DNA from: Flectobacillus rivi
GTDB lineage: Bacteria > Bacteroidota > Bacteroidia > Cytophagales > Spirosomataceae
Direction: 5' to 3'
NCBI RefSeq assembly: GCF_030056655.1
Contig: NZ_JASHIE010000009.1
Span: 62,001 to 126,000 of the forward strand
Length of the DNA: 64,000 nt
Every line of letters starts with the position of its first letter. The first letter of the stretch is position 1. Shown piece after piece: positions 26,017-35,665 of this stretch. Both the position numbers and the translations under genes were made by a program. Below the pieces are notes generated by a model that worked only from the letters and a program-made list of their open reading frames with translations, made no database searches and had not been told where the DNA came from.

Positions 26017-27390
26017 TTACAAACCGTATTTATCTAACAAGTAAACTAATGAAGCCATAGAAGCTGCACCAAGCTCTAATTCACGTTGGTTTACGGTGTC
26101 AAATTTGTCATTCGAAGCATGGTGATATTCAAAATAGCGTTGAGAATCTGGTTTAAAGCCAATCAACACTGTTCCTTGCGGACCCAATGGACCGATGTCG
26201 ACACCTCCGCCACCACGCTCGATTTCGTGTAAACCGTATGGAGCAAACAAAGATTTATATCCTTGGATTTTTTCGAAAACAGAGGCAGCAGCACCCTGAA
26301 TACCAAAGCCTTTTGGTGTAAAACCACCACTATCTGATTCTAAAGCGAAAATATGTTTCTCATTATTCTGCTTCGCTAACTCTGCGTATTTGATACCACC
26401 ACGGTTACCATTTTCTTCATTCATAAAAAGAACAATACGGATAGTGCGCTTAGGTCTGATACCTAGTTCTTTAAATAATCGTAGCACTTCCATCGACTGA
26501 GCAATACCTGTACCATCGTCGTGTGCGCCCTGAGCAACATCCCAAGAATCCAAGTGACCACCCACTACAATATATTCATCTGGCTTTTCAGAGCCTTTAA
26601 TTTCAGCCACTACATTGTGTGATGGAGCGTCATCTAAGGTTTCACAGTTTTGTTTGAAGAAGAACTGCGTTTTAGGGTTTTCTTTAAGTGTTTTACTTAA
26701 AAGTTCTGCGGCATTGGTTGAAATAGCTCCAGCAGGAATCAAAGGAACACCTGTGGCATATTGCATCGAGCCTGTGTGAGGATAATCGTTCAATGTGTTA
26801 CTCAATGAACGTATAATCACACCGATAGCGCCTACTTTACTGGCTTCATTAGCTCCACTGCGACGTTGGTCGCCTGCACCGCCATAGGCTTCAAAGGTAT
26901 TGATTTTTGTCGCATCCATCGGACGATTGAAGAAAATGATTTTACCTTCGCACTTTTCTTTTCCTAAGGCGCGTAATTCTTGAAAGTTCTGAACCTCTAT
27001 TACTTCAGCTTGTAATCCTTTTTTAGGCGTTGCAATTGAGCCACCTAATGCCAATAAAGGAACAGTAATTTTCTGCTTACCATTTACAATGTATGCTTCT
27101 TCTTTTGCACCGCGTTCCCAATGAGGAACCATCACATCTTGTAAGAAAACACGATCTGCACCTGCTTGCTCAAGTACACTTTTACCCCATTGCACAGCCT
27201 TAGCAGCATTGGCAGAACCTGCCAAACGCCCACCAATTTGAGTAGTTAGTTGACGAAGCCATTCATAAGACTGTCCATGAGTAAGAGTAGCGTCATATAA
27301 TTTTTTAACGATAACTGAGTCGGCTGTTTGCGCTTGACTGAGCGTTGCCGACAGTAATAGTGTTGTGATGAAGGAGTATTTTTTTTTCAT
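26017..27390 (-). CDS. Secreted M28 family metallopeptidase
   Basis: Exported zinc exopeptidase of 457 residues related to plasma glutamate carboxypeptidase and bacterial aminopeptidases. The start at 27390 is chosen because it gives a clean signal peptide (MKKKYSFITTLLLSATLSQA); 12 upstream codons look spurious. A PA-domain-like insertion covers about 130-260. Zinc ligands and catalytic residues are recognisable: GGHLDSWDVAQGAHDDGTG (His, bridging Asp), LFMNEENGNRGG (catalytic Glu pair), ALESDSGG (Asp) and YHHASNDKFD (last His). It likely works on peptides in the periplasm together with the other exported peptidases. The stop nearly touches palindromic element copy B. Confidence 0.93.
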   Translation of the reverse strand: MKKKYSFITTLLLSATLSQAQTADSVIVKKLYDATLTHGQSYEWLRQLTTQIGGRLAGSANAAKAVQWGKSVLEQAGADRVFLQDVMVPHWERGAKEEAYIVNGKQKITVPLLALGGSIATPKKGLQAEVIEVQNFQELRALGKEKCEGKIIFFNRPMDATKINTFEAYGGAGDQRRSGANEASKVGAIGVIIRSLSNTLNDYPHTGSMQYATGVPLIPAGAISTNAAELLSKTLKENPKTQFFFKQNCETLDDAPSHNVVAEIKGSEKPDEYIVVGGHLDSWDVAQGAHDDGTGIAQSMEVLRLFKELGIRPKRTIRIVLFMNEENGNRGGIKYAELAKQNNEKHIFALESDSGGFTPKGFGIQGAAASVFEKIQGYKSLFAPYGLHEIERGGGGVDIGPLGPQGTVLIGFKPDSQRYFEYHHASNDKFDTVNQRELELGAASMASLVYLLDKYGL

Positions 27391-27448
27391 GAATAAAGGT
27401 AATGTTTGCGTGTAAGACGGAGCCAAACACTTGTGGATTGAATGAAAA

Positions 27449-28276
27449 TTATGGTTTGTTGAATTGGCTTAATTCAGCCATGGTATAGGTTTTCAGACCT
27501 AATTTAGCACTTTCTGATAAAATATACGTCAAAAATTCGACTTCAAATCCATATTCTTGTCCTGTCTGCGGTGTTTGAAATAAAGGTTTATGCCCAAAAA
27601 GCATTGCAACACTTTGGGTATTCTTTGCCTTTTTCAATACTTCTACTATCTCTTTTTCGGAGAGTTCATTACTAATATCAATCATTAAGGCGCTTACGCT
27701 TTTAGATTGATTGGGTTTAAAATAGATTTCATTGATCTCATCAATTTTTCGCTCAAATACCCAATTCCCAAGCCTTCTTTTTTTCAGGGAAACATCTCTC
27801 AATAGATTGAAATATTGGTAGAGCTTTTGGTCGAGCCACCAAAACTGAGAGCCTCCCGGATGGGCAAAGGTCGTAGGCGTAAAGCCATGTTTTTTCATGG
27901 TGTTTAAAGCGGGAAATATTTCCACTTCAAAGTATTCTCGTATCGAATTACGCCACACAAAAGGTATGGATTGGGTATGTATTGCACCATGACAAGCAAT
28001 TTCATGACCATCTTTGGATAATTCACTTAACATATTCCATTCTTCTGAGCTAAGGCTATCAGGCTGAGTCAAGTAAAAGGTTACATGCGCATTATATTTC
28101 CTAAATATAGGACGCAATAAATGCCATTCTTTGATGTATCGGTCATCAAAGGAAAGTGCGATTCCAGCCTTGGGCATATTTTGTGGAAAGAGGTAGCTTC
28201 TGAAAAGCCATAAACTGCTCATACTTAGCGCCACTAATAATGCAATTATCCCTCTTTTTTGTCTTATAAATATCAT
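27449..28276 (-). CDS. Membrane-anchored polysaccharide deacetylase-like protein (NodB fold)
   Basis: CE4-like protein of 275 residues with one N-terminal transmembrane or signal-anchor helix (about 10-30). The metal motif 1 is GIALSFDDRYIKEW (Asp-Asp), and motif 2 is HEIACHGAIHTQS, matching the His-x3-His metal pair. THGFTPTTFAHPGG-like segment near 130 would be the Arg/Pro loop region, but the classical arginine motif is replaced by AHPGG. It could deacetylate surface or wall glycans. It lies 58 bases upstream of the M28 gene on the same strand and may be its operon partner. Confidence 0.83.
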   Translation of the reverse strand: MIFIRQKRGIIALLVALSMSSLWLFRSYLFPQNMPKAGIALSFDDRYIKEWHLLRPIFRKYNAHVTFYLTQPDSLSSEEWNMLSELSKDGHEIACHGAIHTQSIPFVWRNSIREYFEVEIFPALNTMKKHGFTPTTFAHPGGSQFWWLDQKLYQYFNLLRDVSLKKRRLGNWVFERKIDEINEIYFKPNQSKSVSALMIDISNELSEKEIVEVLKKAKNTQSVAMLFGHKPLFQTPQTGQEYGFEVEFLTYILSESAKLGLKTYTMAELSQFNKP

Positions 28277-28287
28277 TTATTGAAAGG

Positions 28288-28320
28288 TTGAAATGTACAC
28301 TCGATATTCTTATAACTTTG
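28288..28320 (+). promoter_or_regulatory. Promoter of pgeF (Bacteroidota type)
   Basis: -7 box TAACTTTG at 28313-28320 matches TAnnTTTG exactly. A TTG at 28288-28290 lies 22 bases upstream. The start codon is 28 bases downstream. Confidence 0.6.
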
Positions 28321-28348
28321 TAGCGGGAAAAATTTAAACTTATAAAAC

Positions 28349-29092
28349 ATGTTCAGACGACCTGAAATTTTTGAGCAATTTACAAATTTAGTTGCTGCAG
28401 AAACCACCAGGCATGGTGGAGTAAGCGAAAAACCTTATACTTCGCTCAATTTGGGCCTGTATAGTGGTGACAAAAAAGAAACAATTATTCAAAACCGCAG
28501 AATTTTGTATGATGCCTTAGGAATTGGAGAACGTAGAGTAGCACATTCTCGACAAACCCACAGCGATGAGGTGGTTGTGGCAACTAGAGGCAAAACATTT
28601 CAAGGTTATGATGCATTGGTTTCAAACAGAAAAGGTGTTTTTTTGAGTGTAACAGTAGCCGATTGTACACCAATTCTGATTTATGATCCTGTAAAACAGG
28701 CAGTCGGTGCAGTACATGCAGGTTGGCGCGGAACAGTCAGACAAATCACCGCAAAGGCGCTTCAGAAAATGCAAGAAGAGTTTGGGACAAGACCCGAAAA
28801 TTGTTTTGCTTATGTAGGTACTTGTATCGATGAGAAAAACTTTGAAGTAGGTATCGAGGTTGCTGATGAATTTAAACCAGATTTTAAAAGGTTTGACGAC
28901 GAGCGCCAAAAGTATTTGATCGATTTGAAAAAGGCTAATCTTTCACAACTGTTAGACTGCGGTGTTCCTATCGAAAACATTCAAGTTTCTCAGTATTCTA
29001 CAATTTTAAATAATGACGACTATTACTCTTTCCGAAAAGAAAAAGGTAATACTGGTCGATTTACTACCATCATAGGCATCCAGCCTGAATAA
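28349..29092 (+). CDS. pgeF: Peptidoglycan editing factor PgeF (YfiH/DUF152)
   Basis: Cytoplasmic hydrolase of 247 residues that in E. coli removes mis-incorporated L-Ser from UDP-MurNAc precursors (established for YfiH); it was formerly annotated as multicopper polyphenol oxidase (laccase). The three metal/catalytic residues are His71 in SRQTHSDEV, Cys106 in VTVADCTPILIYD and His123 in VGAVHAGWRGTV, all present. The N-terminal TTRHGGVSEKPYTSLNLG is typical. It diverges from the deacetylase gene with about 70 bases between starts, a good promoter lies in between, and a terminator follows. Single-gene unit. Confidence 0.93.
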   Translation: MFRRPEIFEQFTNLVAAETTRHGGVSEKPYTSLNLGLYSGDKKETIIQNRRILYDALGIGERRVAHSRQTHSDEVVVATRGKTFQGYDALVSNRKGVFLSVTVADCTPILIYDPVKQAVGAVHAGWRGTVRQITAKALQKMQEEFGTRPENCFAYVGTCIDEKNFEVGIEVADEFKPDFKRFDDERQKYLIDLKKANLSQLLDCGVPIENIQVSQYSTILNNDDYYSFRKEKGNTGRFTTIIGIQPE

Positions 29093-29189
29093 TTATTCTC
29101 TTGACAATTACCTGACGGATTTGAAAACCAGGGTTAACTATTGTTGATTAAACTGCTTTATAGACATTCTTTTTCTTTAATTTATACAG

Positions 29190-29223
29190 ATGGCTATCGA
29201 ATCTTGTTTCGATAGCCATTTTT
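29190..29223 (+). terminator. Terminator of pgeF
   Basis: ATGGCTATCGA and TCGATAGCCAT form an 11-bp stem with an 8-base loop and are followed by TTTT. It is about 100 bases past the stop. Confidence 0.75.
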
Positions 29224-29514
29224 GATTTTGTGGAAATAAAGGATAAAATTGACTTATTTGAAGGCTTTATTCTTGGTAAAATTCAATAAAATTGTAGTAA
29301 ATAAAGAACTTGTGTTGGAAAAATTATATTTTTTAGGTTCTTTGAAACTTAATGCTTTAACTTTGTGTCATAATACCAAACGAGATAATACTGGTTTAGT
29401 TATAGAGTGTTAAATGTTGCGTAATTTTTTGATTTACAGAAAATTGCATAAGTGTTATCTCTTGCAACCTTCCATAAATGATTGGAAGACACTCTTCACT
29501 CAAATACTCTCAAA
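29224..29514. other. Leader region of the possible small gene
   Basis: About 290 AT-rich bases. It holds an exact -7 box TAACTTTG at 29358-29365, with a TTTG 13 bases before it, shorter than the usual spacing. No ORF or known RNA fold recognised. It may be the promoter and leader of the small ORF at 29515. Confidence 0.35.
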
Positions 29515-29691
29515 ATGAAATACAATTTGTTATTGGCAGATTTAATTGTGAAGGAATCACAAAATGCCGCAGCTTCAAAAACTACGAAAGGTAGTGTAAA
29601 ATCTGAAAAGAATAGTCGCAAATCATTCTGGAAAGCAGTTCTAGCTTTTATGCTTCGCAACCAGAGCGCGACAATGTATCGCGTAAGCTAG
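29515..29691 (+). CDS. Possible 58-residue basic protein
   Basis: Short ORF from ATG 29515. It begins MKYNLLLADLIVKESQNAAA, has a Lys/Ser-rich middle and ends FWKAVLAFMLRN then QSATMYRVS. No family recognised. Support for a real gene: an upstream TAACTTTG box, a good terminator at 29742-29788, and isolation between terminated genes. Against: the length, no recognisable homologue and a leader of about 150 bases. The same transcript could instead be a regulatory RNA. Confidence 0.45.
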   Translation: MKYNLLLADLIVKESQNAAASKTTKGSVKSEKNSRKSFWKAVLAFMLRNQSATMYRVS

Positions 29692-29741
29692 TAAAAGTAT
29701 CTATGAAAAAACAAAAGCAACTCGGCAACCTCTTGATAAGC

Positions 29742-29788
29742 AAAAGACTTGAGAACGGAAAGTAACCTCTCCAATCTCAAGTCTTTTT
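29742..29788 (+). terminator. Terminator after small ORF
   Basis: AAAAGACTTGAG (29742-29753) pairs with CTCAAGTCTTTT (29776-29787), with a T-rich 3' end. The loop of 22 bases is long. Confidence 0.7.
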
Positions 29789-29846
29789 GTTTATTTACGG
29801 ATTTATAGTTTCACTCGGAACTCCTTATTCAAAATTCCACATTTTG

Positions 29847-32300
29847 TTAGTTTCCTCCATTCTTCACACGACTTTTTTCTTCATCCAAACCAGTTGATCG
29901 GTTACGAGCAGCAGATACTTTTGAGTTACCAAAGCGATAGCTGAATGTCAAACGTACCTGACGACTGTCCCATGTATTGCTTGAAATAATATCAACCGAG
30001 CCATATTGTGTTGTCGCTGTAGCTTTGTTGGTAAAGAAAATATCTTGAACGTTCAATTTCAAAGTAGCCTTTTTGTCAAGCAATGTTTTCTGGATACCGA
30101 AGTTTACTGCACCTTGCGAGTTGATTTTGAAAATACTCCACAAACCACCAGAAACGTACCAACCGCCCAATTCAAGTTTGTAATCTTTACCTAAACTAAA
30201 CGTGTTGTTCGAGTTTAAATAATAGTTGGTTGCTGACGGAACTACATTGATGTTCTGAATAGCTCCCTGTACTTTGGTATAATTCAAGTTGAACTCATTT
30301 ACACTCATCCACCATTTTGTAATTGGCACTGGAGCCGAAATCGTCACGCCAAAGTTATCTTGTTTTGCCAAGTTGTCTACCGTTTGATACGTAGCTCGTG
30401 TTGCATCGTTTTGCTTCAAGATTTCAGACATAAAATCTGACGTATGGCTGTAATTAATCGTTGTAGAAATAATGCCTTTGTATGAGTGCGTTAATTCAAA
30501 TGAATTGGTCAATTGTGGACGCAAATAAGGGTTTCCAACCTGATAAGTATAAGGGTCTAAGAAAAAGACAAATGGATTTAATTGGTCATACCCTGGGCGG
30601 TCGATACGGCGACTGTAGGTTACGCCTAATGTATGATTCTTGTTTGCCTCGTATTGAACAAATGCACTTGGGAATAACTTCAGATAGTCACGGGTAAAAG
30701 TCGAATCTTTTAAGGTTTCATAACTAGTAGATTTACCATCTGCGATTGTCCATTCTGCACGTAAGCCCAACTGTGCACTAAACTTATTCCACTTGGTTTG
30801 GTAGTTTAAATATGCTGCGTTAATATTTTCTTTGTACACAAACTGATTGCTATTTCTTTTCAACAAATTCAAACCACTACCTTCTAATTTTTCATAAAAT
30901 CTTAAATCATTATCAGTAATAACATAACTTGCTTTTACCCCCATACCCCATTTTGTATCTTTCGATACAGGCAAGGTATAATCTAACTTAAATGAATACT
31001 GGTTGATACTTGAGAGACTTTTATTTACCAAAGTTGAGTCTGAACGAAATTTGCTTGTCAAATCTCCTCCATTAAAGTATTGCGTAATATAGTCGTTGCT
31101 TGAGCGATTGTCGTAATACGCATAGTCCAAATCGACAGTCAATTCTCTACCCGTAGAATCGTAGGTATGTTTTAAGTTTAGGTTAGTCGAGATATTTTTC
31201 CAAGGTTGCGATACATTATTTGCTGTCGGAATAGTCTGTGTAAGCTTGTTGTTGACATACTTGGTTGTTACCGTCAAAGCAGAGTCTGCGCCCCAACTTC
31301 CTGATGAACCATTGACCAAGACACCAATTGTTGTTTTATCGGAAATAAAATAATCTACACCTGCTTTTAGAGAGTGATTGTAGCTAAAGCTCATTCTTTT
31401 TCCGTCGGCATGATACATTTCGTTTTGTGCTCTGAAATAGCGGTAAATATCATTGGTATTTTCTTGGCGACGTTCGTTCCAGCTATAGTTGCCATACGCA
31501 TTTACCTTGCCATTACGATAGTTAAGGTTGATACCAGCATTTTCACGAAGATATTTACCATGACCAATACCTACGTTGGCTGAACCGTTCAAGCCCATAT
31601 TGACATTTTTCTTCAACTTAATATTGATAATACCTGCAGTACCTGCTGCATCATATTTTGATGAAGGGTTAGTCATAATTTCGATTTGAGCCAATTGCTC
31701 AGCCGAAAGGTTACGCAAAAAGTTTGCTAAATCCTGACCCGATAAATAAGAAATTTTACCGTCAATCATGACACGTACACCTTGTTTGCCTTTCAAACTA
31801 ATGTTTCCATCTTTATCAATCATCACATTGGGAGAACGCTCTAATACCTCTAATGCAGTAGAACCAGCTGCCATGATGCTGTTTTCGACATTGACTACAG
31901 TTTTATCAACTTGACGTTCGATAAATGGCTTTTGAGCAGATACCGTAACCTCGCCAAGCTGTTTACTTTCTTCTACTAATACAATACTTGCCAAGTTGAT
32001 ATTATTATTTCCTTCCGAAATAATGATTTTTGGCGTAAAATACTTTTTGTATCCCATTTGAGTCACGCTTACAAGGTATTCACCCGCATTTACGGATTCA
32101 AACTCGAAATGCCCGTTAGCATCGCCTAAAGCACCTTTTACTAAAGTGCTATCTTTGGCTTTAAGTAACGTTGCCGTTGGAAATTCCACAATTTTATGTT
32201 GGTTGTCGCTGACCGAGCCAGTAATTTTTCCTTTTACTTGTGCCATTCCCGCATAGCTCAATCCACAAGTAATGATTGCCGAAAGTATAAATCGTTTCAT
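29847..32300 (-). CDS. Outer-membrane receptor, TonB-dependent-like with CarboxypepD_reg domain
   Basis: Outer-membrane beta-barrel of 817 residues, of the OMP_b-brl_3 kind common in Bacteroidota. Order: signal peptide of about 21 (MKRFILSAIITCGLSYAGMA), a carboxypeptidase-regulatory-like Ig domain at about 25-105 (GSVSDNQHKIVEFPTATLL, YLVSVTQMGYKKYF), a plug domain at about 115-230 (VEVLERSPNVMIDKDGN-like, GVRVMIDGKISYL, IEIMTNPSSKYDAAG), then a barrel to the end (LTFSYRFGNSK). No SusD partner is adjacent, so a glycan role is not indicated; it might take up metal chelates or peptides. An alternative start at 32321 would add 7 residues. A good promoter is 95 bases upstream. Confidence 0.9.
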   Translation of the reverse strand: MKRFILSAIITCGLSYAGMAQVKGKITGSVSDNQHKIVEFPTATLLKAKDSTLVKGALGDANGHFEFESVNAGEYLVSVTQMGYKKYFTPKIIISEGNNNINLASIVLVEESKQLGEVTVSAQKPFIERQVDKTVVNVENSIMAAGSTALEVLERSPNVMIDKDGNISLKGKQGVRVMIDGKISYLSGQDLANFLRNLSAEQLAQIEIMTNPSSKYDAAGTAGIINIKLKKNVNMGLNGSANVGIGHGKYLRENAGINLNYRNGKVNAYGNYSWNERRQENTNDIYRYFRAQNEMYHADGKRMSFSYNHSLKAGVDYFISDKTTIGVLVNGSSGSWGADSALTVTTKYVNNKLTQTIPTANNVSQPWKNISTNLNLKHTYDSTGRELTVDLDYAYYDNRSSNDYITQYFNGGDLTSKFRSDSTLVNKSLSSINQYSFKLDYTLPVSKDTKWGMGVKASYVITDNDLRFYEKLEGSGLNLLKRNSNQFVYKENINAAYLNYQTKWNKFSAQLGLRAEWTIADGKSTSYETLKDSTFTRDYLKLFPSAFVQYEANKNHTLGVTYSRRIDRPGYDQLNPFVFFLDPYTYQVGNPYLRPQLTNSFELTHSYKGIISTTINYSHTSDFMSEILKQNDATRATYQTVDNLAKQDNFGVTISAPVPITKWWMSVNEFNLNYTKVQGAIQNINVVPSATNYYLNSNNTFSLGKDYKLELGGWYVSGGLWSIFKINSQGAVNFGIQKTLLDKKATLKLNVQDIFFTNKATATTQYGSVDIISSNTWDSRQVRLTFSYRFGNSKVSAARNRSTGLDEEKSRVKNGGN

Positions 32301-32394
32301 CTTTTTGAAGTGTTTTATCATTGTATCGTGTCTCAAATAGGTTTAGAGGCACTTGAGGTAATGTGAGTATTATATCTCTCTTTGAGATTTGATT

Positions 32395-32426
32395 CAAAGT
32401 TAATTGTTAAACAAGCTACTTTGCAA
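32395..32426 (-). promoter_or_regulatory. Promoter of the outer-membrane receptor gene
   Basis: On the minus strand TAACTTTG (32402-32395) matches TAnnTTTG, with TTG at 32426-32424, spacing 21. Confidence 0.55.
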
Positions 32427-32685
32427 TGCAAACTACCTGACTGGCTTCTCCAAATGATAAATGGTAAATTGAGCCAAGAAAGCATTTGGAAGAAAAAAAA
32501 GACCTGTGAGAGAATTTGTAGATAGGATGCAGAAGTGCAATGAAAGGTTGCAGACGATGTTGTAAAAATTGCAAAAAAACTTTAGTTAGAGGAAGGAATT
32601 ATGATAAGTGGTTGATTATGAGAAGTAAATGAAAAGGATTTTGTGAAGAATAAATGTACTCTTACTATAATTTGTAGAAACTTTT
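32427..32685. other. Intergenic DNA between receptor gene and coaX
   Basis: About 260 bases, A/G-rich on the plus strand. No ORF, repeat or known RNA recognised. Confidence 0.35.
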
Positions 32686-32719
32686 GCTTCAGGATGTGTG
32701 TCTAAACACATCCTGAAGC
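32686..32719 (-). terminator. Strong hairpin after coaX
   Basis: GCTTCAGGATGTGT pairs with ACACATCCTGAAGC, a 14-bp stem, beginning 7 bases past the coaX stop. On the minus strand it is not followed by a T run, so it may work as a 3'-end stabiliser rather than a classical terminator. Confidence 0.5.
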
Positions 32720-32725
32720 ATTGTA

Positions 32726-33484
32726 TTATAAAGAAGCAATAATCTTTAAACCATTTAAGGTAAGGGTTTTATCTACTTCATCAAACTCAGAACGAAGAGG
32801 AGTCAGGATAGAAGAAAGCCCGCCAGTTGCCAATACTTTACATTCTTGTCCAACTTCTAGCTTGATTTGATGAATCATTTCTTTGACCATTCCTACATAA
32901 CCCCACAAAATCCCTGCTTGAATCGCATGGACGGTATTTTTACCAATGGCTGATTCGGGCATAGAAAGGGGTACTTCAGGTAATTGTGCCGTATTGGAAA
33001 ACAAGGATTTCACCGCTGTTTTAAGTCCAGGAGCAATCGAAACACCCAAAATTTTGCCTTCACCCGAAACAACAGTAAAAGTGAGCGCTGTCCCAAAATC
33101 GACAATCAAGCAATTTTGCTGGTAAGTATAATAAGCATAAGTCGCATTACATACCAAATCTGTACCTATCTCATAAGGACTCAAAATTTCCATGTTGAGC
33201 TTATCGTACATTTCTGGACCAACCATCATGGGATGAATACCAAACATGGTTACCGACATATCCTTAATAACAGCTCGTAAATCAGGAACAACACAGCTAA
33301 TAATAATATGTTGAATGTCGCTAAGTTTGAGCGAATTTTCTAAGAAGAGCAAACGAAGTTGCGCCTCATAATCTTGAGAACGTTGTGAAAAAGAGGAGCT
33401 TATGCGAAACTGGTGAATCCACTGCTGGTCATCGTTTACACCAAAAACAATATCTGTATTGCCTATATCAATTGCTAAAAGCAT
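32726..33484 (-). CDS. coaX: Type III pantothenate kinase
   Basis: Phosphorylates pantothenate, first step of CoA synthesis; cytoplasmic ASKHA-fold enzyme of 252 residues. Motifs: LLAIDIGNTDIVFGV (phosphate loop with Asp6) at the start, EIGTDLVCNATYAY (substrate Asp), CLIVDFGTALTFTVV, ISIAPGLKT-like segment reading VSIAPGLKTAVKSLF, and KVLATGGLSSIL near the end. The type III form is not feedback-inhibited by CoA (family knowledge). A possible -7 box TACTTTTG lies at 33554-33561 on the minus strand. Its upstream neighbour nadE is on the same strand but has its own hairpin in between. Confidence 0.95.
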   Translation of the reverse strand: MLLAIDIGNTDIVFGVNDDQQWIHQFRISSSFSQRSQDYEAQLRLLFLENSLKLSDIQHIIISCVVPDLRAVIKDMSVTMFGIHPMMVGPEMYDKLNMEILSPYEIGTDLVCNATYAYYTYQQNCLIVDFGTALTFTVVSGEGKILGVSIAPGLKTAVKSLFSNTAQLPEVPLSMPESAIGKNTVHAIQAGILWGYVGMVKEMIHQIKLEVGQECKVLATGGLSSILTPLRSEFDEVDKTLTLNGLKIIASL

Positions 33485-33600
33485 AAAGTATATGACAGAA
33501 ACTCTCTGCCAAAAAGCTTAATGAATAATGTGAAAAGGGTTAAAATCTTTTCTCAAAAGTACATATTATTTTAAGGATTTTATCTATCTAGAAAAGATAC

Positions 33601-33638
33601 AACCCGTGGAGGAGTTGTTAGAATACTCTCCACGGGTT
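33601..33638 (-). terminator. Terminator-like hairpin after nadE
   Basis: AACCCGTGGAG (33601-33611) pairs with CTCCACGGGTT (33628-33638). The 11-bp GC-rich stem starts 12 bases past the nadE stop. The U tract on the minus strand is poor. Confidence 0.55.
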
Positions 33639-33649
33639 TGCTGAAATCC

Positions 33650-35665
33650 CTAAAATCCAATACGACTTCTTCTTTGTTTTCCTTTTGAATCGTTGGCATA
33701 TTCGTGCATATCGGCTAATTCTTTTTCAAACCCACCTGATAAAATCGGGAATCGCAACCAACTGCGAGGATCAAGATTGCGGTCGTCGACATGGAAGCTT
33801 GGCGCATAACGCTCGCGTTTCCATTGGTTACGACTCCATAAGCGGAAAAAGCGGTCGATACTCATGACCAATTTTTCTTTACTGTAAATACCCTCAAACT
33901 CCAACTCCATTAGCTCAAGACAATCTTTTGGTGATTTTTTATCTCTAAATGCAGCTGTTTCTATAGCATTCAGCAAGTCGTAAGGCATCAAATCTTCTTC
34001 GTCGATTTGTTTTGCTTCTAATGGACGAAGCTCTGCGGTTGGTTGCAGATTGTTCATCGCATTCAAACCCGAAAGTTTTAGCTGTCCATCTAGCCCTGTA
34101 TGTTCTAACCAACGTAACCAATGACGCAAGAAATGCTTGTCAATACCAGCAATTGGTGAAATAGAACCAGAAGTATCGCCATCCATAGTCGCATATCCAA
34201 CGGCAGCTTCCGAGCGGTTTGAGGTAGCTAGCAACAACGCATTATTGATGTTGGCCAAAAGCCAAGCACTTGGGGCGCGAACCCTCGCTTGGATATTTTG
34301 GAGAGCCAAATCGTCGGTTTCCCAAGAAAGATTTCTTCCAATAGCTCCCTGAATTAAATCTTTGTAGGTTTCTACCAAACCATTGATATTAATATCGTAA
34401 AAGGTCGTATTGAGTGATTCTGCCAGTGAACTTGCTGAATAGCGTGTATCATTTGAGCTATTTTCAGTTCCTTGATAGATATTGGTAATCAAGGCCTTCG
34501 ATAATTCTTGAACACTTTGACAATCTTGAATTTTCTTGATATGTCCCAATTTTTGTTTGAAGCCTTCTAGTCCTAGTTCAGCAACACCAAGCTCAATCGC
34601 CAAATAACACAGACCTGTAATAGCCGAAGAGTCGGCTCCACCCGAGAGTGATATTACCCAACCCGATGAACGAGACTTTCTGAGATAATCAAACAAGGCT
34701 AAGGCAATTGCTCGAGCAAATTCTTCCTCTTTCTGAAAACCTTTTGCCTCCCAATGCTCCAATTCAAAACGTTGCTTGATAGGTTTGATAGGAGGGAAGT
34801 CATATAAGAATGGCACTTTTTGTGAGGTTCCTGAAAAAGTTAAGCGATTTTGAACTTGCTCCAAACGAACTTTATCAATATCTATCACGGCTGGTGTCAA
34901 ATAAAAATCACGATAGCTAAAGCGGGTACCCGAAACCAACATTTCGCCTGCTTGTGCCACCATCGCATCGCCGTCGAAAATGGCACGACCAGCTTCGTTC
35001 CCTAACAGATTGGCATAGATATAAGCGACCCCAAAAGCTCTTGATCCGTCTTGAACAAGGCGTTCACGAGTTTGAGTTTTGAAGAACGCGAAGTGCGAAG
35101 CTGTTGGATTCAGGATGATATCTACCCCTTGCAAATAAAGCGAGCGCCCAGGGCGATTGGCAATCCAAGCATCTTCACATATTTCAAATCCTATTTTTAC
35201 GCCACCTGCTTCAAAGATTAAATCTCCCACAGGATAGCTAAATTCTCCGATAGTGAGTTCTGTACGCTGATTGTCTGGCCAAGGCTGAAACCAACGAGTT
35301 TCGTAGTGTAATCCGTTATTTGCTAAATTTTTCTTACAAGCAAAGCCTCGAATTTGTTTATTCGCAATCAAACAGGCAGCGTTATACACCCTGTTGTTGA
35401 TACGAATTGGCAAGCCCACCGAGACAATAATGCCCGAAGTAACCTCAACGATGTCTTGGAGTATTTCTAAGGCTGTTTCGCAAGTTCCAGAGGCATAAAA
35501 CATATCCTCGCAGCCATAGCCCGTAATACATAGCTCAGGCAAACATAAGATTGAGATATCTTGGCTTTTGGCTTCTTCGATACAGCCAATAATATTTCTT
35601 TTATTGCCTTCCCATGCCAAAGGTGTTTGATTGACCACCCCAGCTGCAACTTTTATTAAATTCAT
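33650..35665 (-). CDS. nadE: Glutamine-dependent NAD+ synthetase
   Basis: Makes NAD+ from nicotinate adenine dinucleotide with ammonia drawn from glutamine; cytoplasmic. It has 671 residues, the two-domain form. N-terminal nitrilase-type glutaminase: Glu44 in CLPELCITGYGC, Lys111 in ACKKNLANNG and nucleophile Cys163 in GFEICEDAW. C-terminal synthetase: ATP loop SLSGGADSSAITGL, then LLATSNRSEAAVGYATMDGD and SISPIAGIDKHFLR. A -7 box TAATTTTG lies at 35693-35700 on the minus strand, 28 bases upstream. With NadK at 54208 this is the second NAD(P) enzyme in the window. Confidence 0.96.
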   Translation of the reverse strand: MNLIKVAAGVVNQTPLAWEGNKRNIIGCIEEAKSQDISILCLPELCITGYGCEDMFYASGTCETALEILQDIVEVTSGIIVSVGLPIRINNRVYNAACLIANKQIRGFACKKNLANNGLHYETRWFQPWPDNQRTELTIGEFSYPVGDLIFEAGGVKIGFEICEDAWIANRPGRSLYLQGVDIILNPTASHFAFFKTQTRERLVQDGSRAFGVAYIYANLLGNEAGRAIFDGDAMVAQAGEMLVSGTRFSYRDFYLTPAVIDIDKVRLEQVQNRLTFSGTSQKVPFLYDFPPIKPIKQRFELEHWEAKGFQKEEEFARAIALALFDYLRKSRSSGWVISLSGGADSSAITGLCYLAIELGVAELGLEGFKQKLGHIKKIQDCQSVQELSKALITNIYQGTENSSNDTRYSASSLAESLNTTFYDININGLVETYKDLIQGAIGRNLSWETDDLALQNIQARVRAPSAWLLANINNALLLATSNRSEAAVGYATMDGDTSGSISPIAGIDKHFLRHWLRWLEHTGLDGQLKLSGLNAMNNLQPTAELRPLEAKQIDEEDLMPYDLLNAIETAAFRDKKSPKDCLELMELEFEGIYSKEKLVMSIDRFFRLWSRNQWKRERYAPSFHVDDRNLDPRSWLRFPILSGGFEKELADMHEYANDSKGKQRRSRIGF

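Noticed and set aside
29703..29765. 20-codon ORF overlapping the terminator stem
   Set aside because: It is built largely from the terminator arm and has no independent support.
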